DNA from: Oceanospirillum beijerinckii DSM 7166 | GTDB taxonomy: Bacteria; Pseudomonadota; Gammaproteobacteria; Pseudomonadales; Halomonadaceae | DNA length: 36,987 bases | Direction: 5' to 3' | NCBI RefSeq assembly: GCF_000422425.1 | Contig: NZ_AULT01000056.1 | Span: forward strand, 1 to 36,987 | Shown: one piece after another, positions 6,395-13,678 of the stretch | Layout of the letters: each line of letters opens with the position of its first letter | Numbering within the stretch: position 1 is the stretch's first letter | The notes under the pieces: generated by a model | Seen by the model: the letters and a program-made list of their open reading frames with translations, nothing else | Database searches by the model: none | Told to the model about the DNA's origin: nothing | Made by a program: the position numbers and the translations under genes

Positions 6395-8002
6395 TTAAGC
6401 CGCTTCCTGATCCGACTGCATTTCACCCATAATCTTGGCCGCATTCAGACTAATCAGGTCAGTCGGTAAGCCTTTCTCTTTGCGCTCTGCGATCTCCCGC
6501 ATTTGCTGATCAAACACCTCTTGATAATCCTTACCCATTACGGCCAGTTCATCCTCATGGGTACTAGGGCCAGCCTCAATCCTGAGAATAGCCTCTTTCA
6601 CTTCTTTCAGGCCGTCAATGGCAATGCGGCCCGTGCCGATCCAGCGGCAGCGAGTCCAGGCATTAATCCCCTGATAAAAATCACGGGTTGCACCTTTAGG
6701 CAGAGAAACCAGATTACGGAACAGCACTTCTTCCAGCACACAGCGAAAGATGATGGTCGCCTTGCGCTCTGCAATAATCTTGCGACGCCCCATAAAGTAA
6801 CGCCAGTTCTCACCCAACGACGCCTTAACCGTACTGAAGGACATCTGTTTGAAATTCTTACTCAGCGTCTCAACCGGCAAATTCAAGCCCGCCGCCAGCC
6901 AACGCATTAAAGATTCCTCAAAATCCACATAGCCGTTATCGACATTACCGGGAGACTGTACATTTAGGCGCTCACCATTCATTAAGTGTGGCACCCGGAC
7001 ACCGTTCAATTTCAACCCTAAGTTGCTGTGATACGCATCCACAGTATTCATATGGTTCAGTAGATTCTGACTAGATAAATTACCGCCGCCCAGAATCTCT
7101 GATACCACATCCGGCGGCATATCACTCTCAATCGTAGCGGCAAACATGGCACTGGCCGCTGCATTTTGCAGTCGGATATGATGCGCTTTTGGCAGCATAT
7201 GCATCTGTTCCAGTACGGTCAGAAACTGGTTAGCACCACGGGTTTGACCATCCTCAGACGGCTCAAAGATATGAACGAACTTTGGCCGACCATGGCGGGT
7301 TTCACGACTGACATAGCGCCATTCGTTACCCATGCCATGACCCAGGCCATAACCATCTGACTGACCACTCCGCACATGGTAGCCAGTCGCTGCACCATGA
7401 CGATTAATAACGACACCTGCCTTCAGGCCATTACCATCCATCAGGCCGCCGGGGTTACTGACCCGTTTCGGTGCCACGGATTTAATGGCGGTAGAGATAT
7501 AAGAGCCATTGCGCGGAATCCACTCAATCGCAAACATGTCTTCACCCGCTCTGGTATGAACCCCCACACCCTCACGAATCATCATTGTAAAGGTGCGCTT
7601 GCGTTCCGCATCCAGATAGCAACCAGTTGGATCTTCTGCGACCTCTTGCCAGACGGCTTCTACATCACGGGCAAACGCTCTGGCATCTTCTTGGCTGATC
7701 CCAAGCACCAGATGATTAGGCTTGTAGCTGAGCCGGAACAGCTCACCCACAATATTATCAATGTGCAGCTGTACGCCGTTGCTGGCAAAGGCGTTATTGC
7801 GCACCACATCCTCAGCTCTGGCATTACCCAGCCCCAAGTTAGGCAACAGAGCGGCATCCGCTGTTTTAACACTCGGATACCAGTCGGCCAGCTGACCACC
7901 AAAACCGGCACCGGCACCCTGATAACTCATATCCTGCCGCAAGGGCTGACCATCCAGGCCAACCAGTTGCGGTGATTGTGTCGATGCGATTGGTGCGTTC
8001 AT
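6395..8002 (-). CDS. B: Portal protein (lambda gpB family)
   Basis: At 535 residues the protein has almost the same length as lambda gpB (533). It shows family features such as an N-terminal segment with NNAFASNGVQLHIDNIVG, a central TRAGEDMFAIEWIPR, and WLAAGLNLPVETLSKNF with FSTVKASLGENWR near residue 400. The portal is the dodecameric ring at one capsid vertex through which the terminase pumps DNA. The ATG at 8002 has AGGT 5 bases upstream and starts 8 bases after the gpW stop. In lambda the next gene is the protease; here the cargo block intervenes. Confidence 0.92.
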   Translation of the reverse strand: MNAPIASTQSPQLVGLDGQPLRQDMSYQGAGAGFGGQLADWYPSVKTADAALLPNLGLGNARAEDVVRNNAFASNGVQLHIDNIVGELFRLSYKPNHLVLGISQEDARAFARDVEAVWQEVAEDPTGCYLDAERKRTFTMMIREGVGVHTRAGEDMFAIEWIPRNGSYISTAIKSVAPKRVSNPGGLMDGNGLKAGVVINRHGAATGYHVRSGQSDGYGLGHGMGNEWRYVSRETRHGRPKFVHIFEPSEDGQTRGANQFLTVLEQMHMLPKAHHIRLQNAAASAMFAATIESDMPPDVVSEILGGGNLSSQNLLNHMNTVDAYHSNLGLKLNGVRVPHLMNGERLNVQSPGNVDNGYVDFEESLMRWLAAGLNLPVETLSKNFKQMSFSTVKASLGENWRYFMGRRKIIAERKATIIFRCVLEEVLFRNLVSLPKGATRDFYQGINAWTRCRWIGTGRIAIDGLKEVKEAILRIEAGPSTHEDELAVMGKDYQEVFDQQMREIAERKEKGLPTDLISLNAAKIMGEMQSDQEAA

Positions 8003-8009
8003 AACTACC

Positions 8010-8210
8010 TCAGAAAACTCTAAATGCCCGGCGACGTTGGCTGGATGCCAATACGGATTCCAGCTCTCGAATATAGCTTCTTAGCTCACTCACATTGACC
8101 GGGGTATACTCCACCTTCCGGCCATCCTTTTGGATGCTTGCCACCCCTTTACCAGTAGTGACTTTATGTAACGCCGCTTTTGCTTCGTCTAACTGCGCTT
8201 GTGTAGCCAT
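8010..8210 (-). CDS. W: Head-tail joining protein (lambda gpW family)
   Basis: This 66-residue protein aligns along its length with lambda gpW (68 residues): an N-terminal helix with EAKAALH, then TGKGVASIQKDGRKVEYTP, a helix with ELRSYIRELE, and a closing QRRR. gpW completes the packaged head and forms the site to which the tail connects. It sits between terminase and portal as in lambda, with short gaps. The match in length, motif order and position leaves little doubt. Confidence 0.93.
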   Translation of the reverse strand: MATQAQLDEAKAALHKVTTGKGVASIQKDGRKVEYTPVNVSELRSYIRELESVLASSQRRRAFRVF

Positions 8211-8224
8211 CAGCTTTCCTGTTG

Positions 8225-10408
8225 TTAACCGCCCATTCTGCGCCCCAGTTCGGCCAGTTGGTCAGCCACGCTTTTACCCGCTGCAGCGGGCGGAGGGTTT
8301 GGCCGATCCGTTTGGTGCCGGGTACTGGTCTGGGGTTTGAAGGTGCGGGTTTTGGGTTTAGGTTTAGAAGATTCTGGTTGTGGGAATTGGGTTTGTTTGG
8401 GTTCGACTGTTTCAGCCACATCCCCAACCACGATATCAATCGACTCAGCCTCTACCGTGCGCTCACAATGAATTTCAGTGATCAACTCACCTTCATCTTC
8501 ACCGCTGAGCAAGTCAGTTTGCATCAGCCCTGCTTCAAACTGATCCCAGCGCTCAGGGCTCCACAGGTGAATACGCTCTGTTCGAGCACCATGCATGGCG
8601 TAGTTTTCACAATCCAAGGCCTCTACCCTAGCACCCGACCTTTTGATCCACTTCTTCTTACCGCCATGTTTGCGGGATGGAATCTTACTTTCACCCAACA
8701 ACTGATCAGGGTAGTCATAGCGAACATCTTTATAGGCGTGCATTCTGCCTGACCCGCTACCAGTAAGCTTCAGCCTCTCAGAGACTAGATCTTTACCTTT
8801 TTCTACACCGACAATCCAAACCTGCAGACCAAGCTTGGAGGCTTTGGTTGTGGCGCTCAGATCAATCTTTTTCGGCGGCGTTGTGATTGCGCGCTCCAGG
8901 TCATTACTACCTTTAATCGCACGAACATTTACGCCCCGCCCCTGACGGGTTCGCACGTAGTGATAAACTGCATCAGTGTTGTCACCTGAGTCGATATGCA
9001 TGGCAGTGACCGGCACCGAGCCAAAACGCACATGCGGATAGCGACCAAATACAATGCGGTCCAGCTCATCCCAAACGGGGTCATTTACATCACTGACACC
9101 GGCCTTAGCCAGAATCTCACCCCACCAGATCAGCCAGCTCTCCTCACCCTTACCCCAAGCGCGAATTACTATAGCCAATCGATCATCCTGAACATCAACA
9201 CCGATAGTCAGCATCAGGCCGTTATAGGGCACGACCAGTTCCGGGTAATCTTCCAGCCGGTCGCGGATCTCATCCACGCCCGGTGAGCCGTCTTTATATT
9301 CGTAGGCTTCGCCGCAGGTGTTGTTGACGAAGCTGATCATCTCGGACTCATCACCCTGGTTCAGCTTGTGCAATGCCTTCAGGTAACGCTCCATCAGTAC
9401 CGAGAGTTTGGAGCCATCAAACGGGGAATACAGCTCGTTGATATAAAACCCTACGGTGTCTTTAATCTCCGGCTTGTTGACCACCGGCACCAGTTTTTTG
9501 ACGTTGCGGTTTTTGTCTTTATCGCTCCAGGGCTTTCCGCAACAGGGCGCCAGATAATAGGCAGTGTCGGGCAGGTAATCCCCGTAAATTTCGTGATTCC
9601 TGCCAGGCTGAATATCACAGGCGACGTATTCCCATTTCAGTACATGGGATTTACCACAATGGTGACAGGGCACCAGAAACTCAGTCTGGTTAGAGTGCCG
9701 GTACTCTTCTGCGATACGGCTATGGCCTTTAATTGTGGGGGTGCCACCAAAAATCACTTTCCGGTTTGGGAAGCTTTTAGCCCGCTGTTCCAGCAGGGCC
9801 ACCGAATCCCCCTGACCTTTTACATCACTGGAACAGTCGTCGGGTTCTTCCACTGCTACCACAGGGGCTGACAGAGATTTGATATTGTCCGGTGCATTGG
9901 ACGCGGCCAGTGCCAGAAAGCCTCCGGGAAAACGAATAAAGTCCAGCCGGTTGCCACTGGATTTGCTGGTCGAGACATCCACCAGCTCTCTCAGTACCGG
10001 CGTGGCCCGGATCGACGGGTCATATTTCTGGTCGCGGTACTTGCGAATTGTTTTCTCTTTCGGGAACAGCAATACCACCGGGCAGGGCTCCAGATGCGTC
10101 CGCTTAAACAGGTAGTTGTTCCACGCTCCATCAGTCCAGGCGGCCTGCGCTGATTTAAGGCAGATAATCTTGCGAACCTTCGGATCGTCCATCGCCGCCA
10201 GCATGTATTTAATCCAAGGTGTCGGGGCATCTTTGTATTTACCGGGGCGGGCGGTCTGTTCCGGTGCCATAAAGCGATATTTATTCGCCCATTCCACACT
10301 GCTCATCTTCGGTGGCGGTGCAAACTTCTTCAGCGCCCGTTCCAGCACCCGATTCAGATTCGAGACTAATTTCAGATAAACCTTCGAGGATTTGTCGAGA
10401 GTGGTCAT
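8225..10408 (-). CDS. A: Terminase large subunit (lambda gpA family)
   Basis: A 727-residue packaging ATPase and cos endonuclease. A Walker A-like KSAQAAWTDG lies at about 85-94, and Walker B with the catalytic acid (VVAVEEPDD) at about 183-191. A zinc-binding CHHC and CC group lies at about 248-290. The nuclease region begins near residue 400 with GVDVQDDRLAIVI, and YEYKDG-type sequences precede it. The family cuts cos and drives DNA into proheads. The last 60 residues are Pro/Lys/Thr-rich and look like an extension. The reading frame overlaps the small-subunit gene by 128 bases and no strong ribosome site precedes the ATG at 10408. The true start may therefore lie a little downstream (Met35), or translation may be coupled. 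Confidence 0.93.
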   Translation of the reverse strand: MTTLDKSSKVYLKLVSNLNRVLERALKKFAPPPKMSSVEWANKYRFMAPEQTARPGKYKDAPTPWIKYMLAAMDDPKVRKIICLKSAQAAWTDGAWNNYLFKRTHLEPCPVVLLFPKEKTIRKYRDQKYDPSIRATPVLRELVDVSTSKSSGNRLDFIRFPGGFLALAASNAPDNIKSLSAPVVAVEEPDDCSSDVKGQGDSVALLEQRAKSFPNRKVIFGGTPTIKGHSRIAEEYRHSNQTEFLVPCHHCGKSHVLKWEYVACDIQPGRNHEIYGDYLPDTAYYLAPCCGKPWSDKDKNRNVKKLVPVVNKPEIKDTVGFYINELYSPFDGSKLSVLMERYLKALHKLNQGDESEMISFVNNTCGEAYEYKDGSPGVDEIRDRLEDYPELVVPYNGLMLTIGVDVQDDRLAIVIRAWGKGEESWLIWWGEILAKAGVSDVNDPVWDELDRIVFGRYPHVRFGSVPVTAMHIDSGDNTDAVYHYVRTRQGRGVNVRAIKGSNDLERAITTPPKKIDLSATTKASKLGLQVWIVGVEKGKDLVSERLKLTGSGSGRMHAYKDVRYDYPDQLLGESKIPSRKHGGKKKWIKRSGARVEALDCENYAMHGARTERIHLWSPERWDQFEAGLMQTDLLSGEDEGELITEIHCERTVEAESIDIVVGDVAETVEPKQTQFPQPESSKPKPKTRTFKPQTSTRHQTDRPNPPPAAAGKSVADQLAELGRRMGG

Positions 10409-10802
10409 GCAGAATATCCACGTCTATATCTGTATCGTATTCGGTATCCAGTTCGGCTTTCAGCTGAGCGTTACCGTTCAGTAGATCAGAGCGAATCGCG
10501 ATCACGACATTGGTCAGCCGTTCTTCCACCAGATCGGCGGGCACCAGTTCTTCCAGATCTTTGGCATACGCCAACTCTTCACGGTTGGCCCGAATACTGT
10601 CTAATCGCTCTTTTGCGGTTTCAGTGTTCTTACCCGCCTCTTTCCGAACCAACCACTTAAACACCGCAACGGTGTCATAGGTGTTCGTTTTTCCCCGACC
10701 AGCATCATCCTTAATCGGAAAATTCGGGTGCCGCTGATACTCAGTAAAGGTGCGCTCTGAGATGCCGAATATCTCAGCCAGTTGCTTTTTATTCACATCC
10801 AT
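10281..10802 (-). CDS. Nu1: Terminase small subunit (lambda Nu1 family)
   Basis: The N-terminus VNKKQLAEIFGISERT is nearly that of lambda Nu1 (VNKKQLADIFGASIRT), the winged helix-turn-helix that binds cosB. After a YDTVAVFKWLV segment the protein is helical, with an acidic tail (173 residues in total, 181 in lambda). It recognises the cos site lying just upstream of its own gene and recruits the large subunit. The 3' end overlaps the large-subunit frame. This is secure from sequence and position. Confidence 0.92.
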   Translation of the reverse strand: MDVNKKQLAEIFGISERTFTEYQRHPNFPIKDDAGRGKTNTYDTVAVFKWLVRKEAGKNTETAKERLDSIRANREELAYAKDLEELVPADLVEERLTNVVIAIRSDLLNGNAQLKAELDTEYDTDIDVDILHDHSRQILEGLSEISLESESGAGTGAEEVCTATEDEQCGMGE

Positions 10803-10831
10803 AAATCACCCATCACAAAGTAAAAATCAGC

Positions 10832-10939
10832 TAACTTATTGATCCAATTGAAAAAGGAAGGAAGGTATAGGATCTCCCCCATCTACGAAAACTCCGCGAC
10901 TCTACGACCCCGTATTACCAAAAGCCGCCAGAAGGACCC
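10832..10939 (-). other. cos packaging site: cosQ, cosN and an IHF-type site
   Basis: Read on the minus strand, GGGTCCT (10939-10933) equals lambda cosQ. After 22 bases (23 in lambda) comes TACG, then GGGTCGTAGAGT (10910-10899), then CGCGGAGTTTTCG, which matches lambda TACG, GGGCGGCGACCT and CGCGGGTTTTCG. The 12-base middle part is the predicted cohesive end. Further on, ATCAATAAGTTA (10843-10832) fits the IHF consensus at the place of lambda site I1 before Nu1. A pyrimidine stretch between them (CCTTCCTTCC) could hold the R sites, but I cannot identify these clearly. Confidence 0.88.
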
Positions 10940-11087
10940 GCTGTTTTCAGAGGGTTACAGCCGATCCGGCCAGAAAGCCGAATCAAAAAAGAAAAGGGCA
11001 GTGACTGGCACTGCGATTCAAATTCATCTTAGTGCTGACTGCCAGTATGCCCAATGCCAGGATAACGCCTGACTCGTTTACGGAGCC

Positions 11088-11351
11088 CTACAGACCCAAA
11101 TGATCAATAGCCTGTTCCAGCTTTGTGCGCAGAGTTGACTCAGTTTCACGAACCAGCGCCTTACCACCCGTCTGCTTAACCAACTCCAGCGCCTTTGCCA
11201 TCTTTGCACTGCCTTTCAGATCAGACTTTTCAGCAGTCTGAACCGCATTCACCACAGCCGTTCTCAGCTGCTTATCCATCGCGGCCCGCAACAGAACACG
11301 ACCTAAAAAGATCAAACCACGAACAACCAACGCCTTAACCATCATCCTCAC
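11088..11351 (-). CDS. Small basic protein, end of the putative lysis cassette
   Basis: This 87-residue protein has an N-terminal hydrophobic/amphipathic helix (VKALVVRGLIFLGRVLLRAAM) followed by a helical, charged region. Its frame overlaps the end of the upstream M15-like gene, and the start could be any of three Met codons within the first four; the later ones have GGGGTGAGG upstream. It lies just before cos, where lambdoid phages keep lysis genes, so a holin or spanin-related role is possible. I do not recognise the family. Confidence 0.5.
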   Translation of the reverse strand: MRMMVKALVVRGLIFLGRVLLRAAMDKQLRTAVVNAVQTAEKSDLKGSAKMAKALELVKQTGGKALVRETESTLRTKLEQAIDHLGL

Positions 11352-11883
11352 CCCACTCAGTCAAATAACGCATGTAATCCTGCATTTCCTGCTTAGAGCG
11401 CAACGGATAGATATAGCGCTCCTTGCCGTTTTCCTTCACCCGCATCCACATCACGCGACCAGGCCGCAGATCCAGATGCAACATCGGCTCAGGCTTACCG
11501 CTCGGGCCAATGGTATCCAGATAAACACCGATACCGCCCCACCAAGGGCAACCCATAGCCACCAGCAAAGCTTTGCGGATATCACATTGCGGGAACACAT
11601 CGCCCGCATCACTCAGCCGCTGCACTGCATAGTGACGACTGGTCATACTGCCATCGAAACGATACCAACCCCCCGGAAGCGGTGACGGAATCACTCGCTC
11701 ACCTAACAGATCCCGATAGCCATCCAGAAAATAAATCAGCTTAGCTTCGAGATTCTCCAGCGATCCCTCAGGAAATTCATCAGGCTCAAACCATTTGATA
11801 TCATCCCAGTCCATATCTAACGCATGATCAGGTACGACCCGCAGCTCACCACCGCCAGGCTTGTACTCAGTTTGCTCTTGCAT
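11335..11883 (-). CDS. Putative M15-like peptidase, candidate endolysin
   Basis: A 182-residue protein. The segment SMTSRHYAVQRLSDAGDVF (about residues 85-105) followed by GGIGVYLDT and MLHLDLRP resembles the metal-binding layout of M15 peptidases: an early His and Asp, then a later H-x-D. The spacing of the first pair differs from the canonical S-x-H-(6)-D, so activity is uncertain. M15 enzymes cut peptide cross-links of the cell wall and serve as endolysins in several phages. The gene lies between a holin-like gene and a small basic gene, with overlapping ends on both sides, and cos follows. Context supports a lysis role; a structural or maturation protein is the alternative. Confidence 0.5.
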   Translation of the reverse strand: MQEQTEYKPGGGELRVVPDHALDMDWDDIKWFEPDEFPEGSLENLEAKLIYFLDGYRDLLGERVIPSPLPGGWYRFDGSMTSRHYAVQRLSDAGDVFPQCDIRKALLVAMGCPWWGGIGVYLDTIGPSGKPEPMLHLDLRPGRVMWMRVKENGKERYIYPLRSKQEMQDYMRYLTEWGEDDG

Positions 11884-12142
11884 TGCTCATCCCCGCTTGC
11901 CGCTCCAGAGCACCAACCCGATACTCCAGCGCACTAACCTTGCCCATCACGTCCGCTCTCTCCAGCCGATCCAGCTTTGACTCAATCGTCTTCAGACGCT
12001 CATCAAAACGAACCAGCGTCTCAAGACCCTCAGACGCCTTATTGGCACCCCAGCCCAGCACCGCCACAATGATCACTGCCAAACCAGTTTGCACATGACG
12101 CTCAAAACCACTAACGCCACCACCTGTTGCTTCCGCCGCCAT
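11867..12142 (-). CDS. Holin-like membrane protein with C-terminal coiled coil
   Basis: A 91-residue protein with one transmembrane helix (about 16-34, VQTGLAVIIVAVLGWGAN) and then an amphipathic coiled coil (ETLVRFDERLKTIESKLDRLE). This layout is common among phage holins and holin-associated (XhlA-like) proteins. GGGAG precedes the ATG. It is the first gene after the tandem terminators and so the first to be expressed once late antitermination starts. It overlaps the next gene by 17 bases. Confidence 0.55.
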   Translation of the reverse strand: MAAEATGGGVSGFERHVQTGLAVIIVAVLGWGANKASEGLETLVRFDERLKTIESKLDRLERADVMGKVSALEYRVGALERQAGMSNARAN

Positions 12143-12166
12143 TCAACACTCCCAAAATTCAGACAT

Positions 12167-12195
12167 AAAAAAACCCGGCCATTGCTGACCGGGTT
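12167..12195 (-). terminator. Second of two tandem terminators before the late genes
   Basis: Minus-strand stem AACCCGG/CCGGGTT followed by seven T residues, with the tail ATGTCTGAATTTTGG. It lies about 25 bases upstream of the holin-like gene. Confidence 0.8.
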
Positions 12196-12232
12196 AAACC
12201 CCATGAGTAGATCACCGCCGAATTTCAGGCAT

Positions 12233-12262
12233 AAAAAAACCCGAGGCGGTTAACCTCGGGTT
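12233..12262 (-). terminator. First of two tandem terminators before the late genes
   Basis: Minus-strand stem AACCCGAGG/CCTCGGGTT (9 bp) followed by seven T residues and the tail ATGCCTGAAATTC. With the next terminator it forms a double stop resembling lambda tR', which Q overrides. Confidence 0.85.
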
Positions 12263-12295
12263 TTATTTGGTCGCACGAATACGACGATGCCTGAA

Positions 12296-12340
12296 CTCTA
12301 ACGACCCAGTGCACAATGTGTCAAACACTTTTTTGACACA
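12296..12340 (-). promoter_or_regulatory. Candidate late promoter region with a 9-bp dyad
   Basis: Perfect inverted arms TGTGTCAAA and TTTGACACA (12317-12325 and 12332-12340) lie between the Q-like gene and the tandem terminators. On the minus strand one arm supplies TTGACA as a -35 box, but 17 bases further on the hexamer TTAGAG is a poor -10, so the exact promoter is unsure. Position fits a Q-dependent late promoter. Confidence 0.45.
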
Positions 12341-12357
12341 CATACTCAAAAATACCT

Positions 12358-12822
12358 CTAAAAACCTCCCTGAGCCCCGCCACGCGGCGATCTCAATAAC
12401 ATTAATATTTTTTTATGAGCATCACCAAGACGGTAGTGAAACGCTCTATGCTTACACCCACACTTTTCAGCCTTCTCATCTCGTGTTAAATCTAAGCACA
12501 TGTACTGCACCTCAACCGCCATCTGCAGCTTGACCGGCAACTTTGATACCGCCTGATCCGTATCAAAAACATCATCCGGCATACTGCCTGCGCTTGGATT
12601 TGTAGTACGTGACAGCTGACCACCACCGTCGATCAGCTTACCCAACATGCTGCTACCCGCCGCCTCTGTTGACCACTGACCGTCGTTTGCTAACCGCCAT
12701 TCCCCCCAAATTTGCAAGCGGCGGTCGATAACAGGGATCAACCCAGCCCGCTTAGGACCAACCCGCTTAGGCTTAACCACTTCCGCTAAATCAAGATCAT
12801 CCAGATCCTCCCTTACTCCCAT
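12358..12822 (-). CDS. Q-like late antitermination protein
   Basis: This 154-residue protein resembles the phage antitermination Q family: an N-terminal RRLQIWGEWRLAND segment, a middle region ending VSKLPVKLQMAVEVQYM, and a C-terminal helix-turn-helix-like stretch (TRDEKAEKCGCKHRAFHYRLGDAHKKIL). Q proteins load on RNA polymerase at the late promoter and carry it through terminators into lysis and head genes. AGGAGG sits 8 bases before the ATG, overlapping the end of the P-like gene. A candidate promoter and two terminators follow directly downstream, as in lambda Q-pR'-tR'. Confidence 0.75.
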   Translation of the reverse strand: MGVREDLDDLDLAEVVKPKRVGPKRAGLIPVIDRRLQIWGEWRLANDGQWSTEAAGSSMLGKLIDGGGQLSRTTNPSAGSMPDDVFDTDQAVSKLPVKLQMAVEVQYMCLDLTRDEKAEKCGCKHRAFHYRLGDAHKKILMLLRSPRGGAQGGF

Positions 12823-12823
12823 C

Positions 12824-13678
12824 TCAACCTCCTAACGCCTGTTTCATTTGGCCCAGCCAATGCTGAGCGGTTTGTTTTTGCTGAACCGTTCGCACCTCCT
12901 GCCCGTTTCTGTGCTGAGTCAGTGACCGACCATCACAGCGCGGCAGCTCAAACTGTTCCCCCGCCATAGCCCGCTGGCACAGCCCCTGATAAACCTTCGC
13001 AAACCGCCGTTCCGCACCGTTAGCCGACTGATGCATATCGAACCAACCCACCTCACGCCCCGCGTGATAAACCACCCCATGAGACCACCTCGCAGCCCCC
13101 GGAGCATGAGCCGCCCGACACGCCTCACGGTAAGCAAACTCAACATCCGGCAGACCAAACTCAGCCGGATCAGGCCGACAGCACTTCAGAAACTCTGTCA
13201 GACTGGGTGGCTTATCGTACCGGGTCTTGCAACGCTCGATACCTGAGTCCAGCTCCTCATCTGTGAACTGAGACAGAGCGTTATCCCACTCGTTTTTAGC
13301 CACCTGAAGCGCCTCTGGCACCGGCCAACTACTGGTCCAGAGATGCCTGTAAATCCCCTGCATCCGCAGAAAAAACGCATCAATTCGCCTCGGAGCCTGC
13401 CGGGTAATACTGCTCGTATCCTGCCGGGGAGGTGTCATGGCCTGAGGAAAATTCGCCGTTCTGACCGTATTGCACCGACCCTGAGGTGAACTGGCCGGTA
13501 ATGAGTTCGCCGCCTCCTGCTGAGGCATCATCCTGGCAAGACCATCCCTGACCGTCATACGGCCCGTGCGATCCGCAGGCGGCCTGATCGGCGTAGTAGT
13601 CCCATGCTCCTGCGCAACTTTCGGCATGGAGCTGGGCCGCTGATTTAGGTTTCTCAGAATGTCTTGATTGTTTTGCAT
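12824..13678 (-). CDS. Replication protein P-like (helicase loader)
   Basis: From about residue 100 onward the 284-residue protein resembles the lambda P family: DAFFLRMQGIYRHLW, FTDEELDSGIERCKTRYDKPPSLTEFLKCCRPDP, then LPDVEFAYREACRAAH. P proteins bring host DnaB to the phage origin. I chose the ATG at 13678 because GGAG lies 7 bases before it. That start makes the first 100 codons overlap the O-like gene in another frame by 299 bases. A later ATG at 13438 would cut the overlap to 59 bases but lacks a well-spaced ribosome site. The N-terminal 95 residues are Pro/Arg/Gln-rich and unlike the family. Confidence 0.75.
   Translation of the reverse strand: MQNNQDILRNLNQRPSSMPKVAQEHGTTTPIRPPADRTGRMTVRDGLARMMPQQEAANSLPASSPQGRCNTVRTANFPQAMTPPRQDTSSITRQAPRRIDAFFLRMQGIYRHLWTSSWPVPEALQVAKNEWDNALSQFTDEELDSGIERCKTRYDKPPSLTEFLKCCRPDPAEFGLPDVEFAYREACRAAHAPGAARWSHGVVYHAGREVGWFDMHQSANGAERRFAKVYQGLCQRAMAGEQFELPRCDGRSLTQHRNGQEVRTVQQKQTAQHWLGQMKQALGG

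Noticed and set aside
8222-8752. Plus-strand ORF opposite the terminase gene
   Set aside because: It is an antisense shadow of a clearly coding frame, like most long opposite-strand frames in this window.
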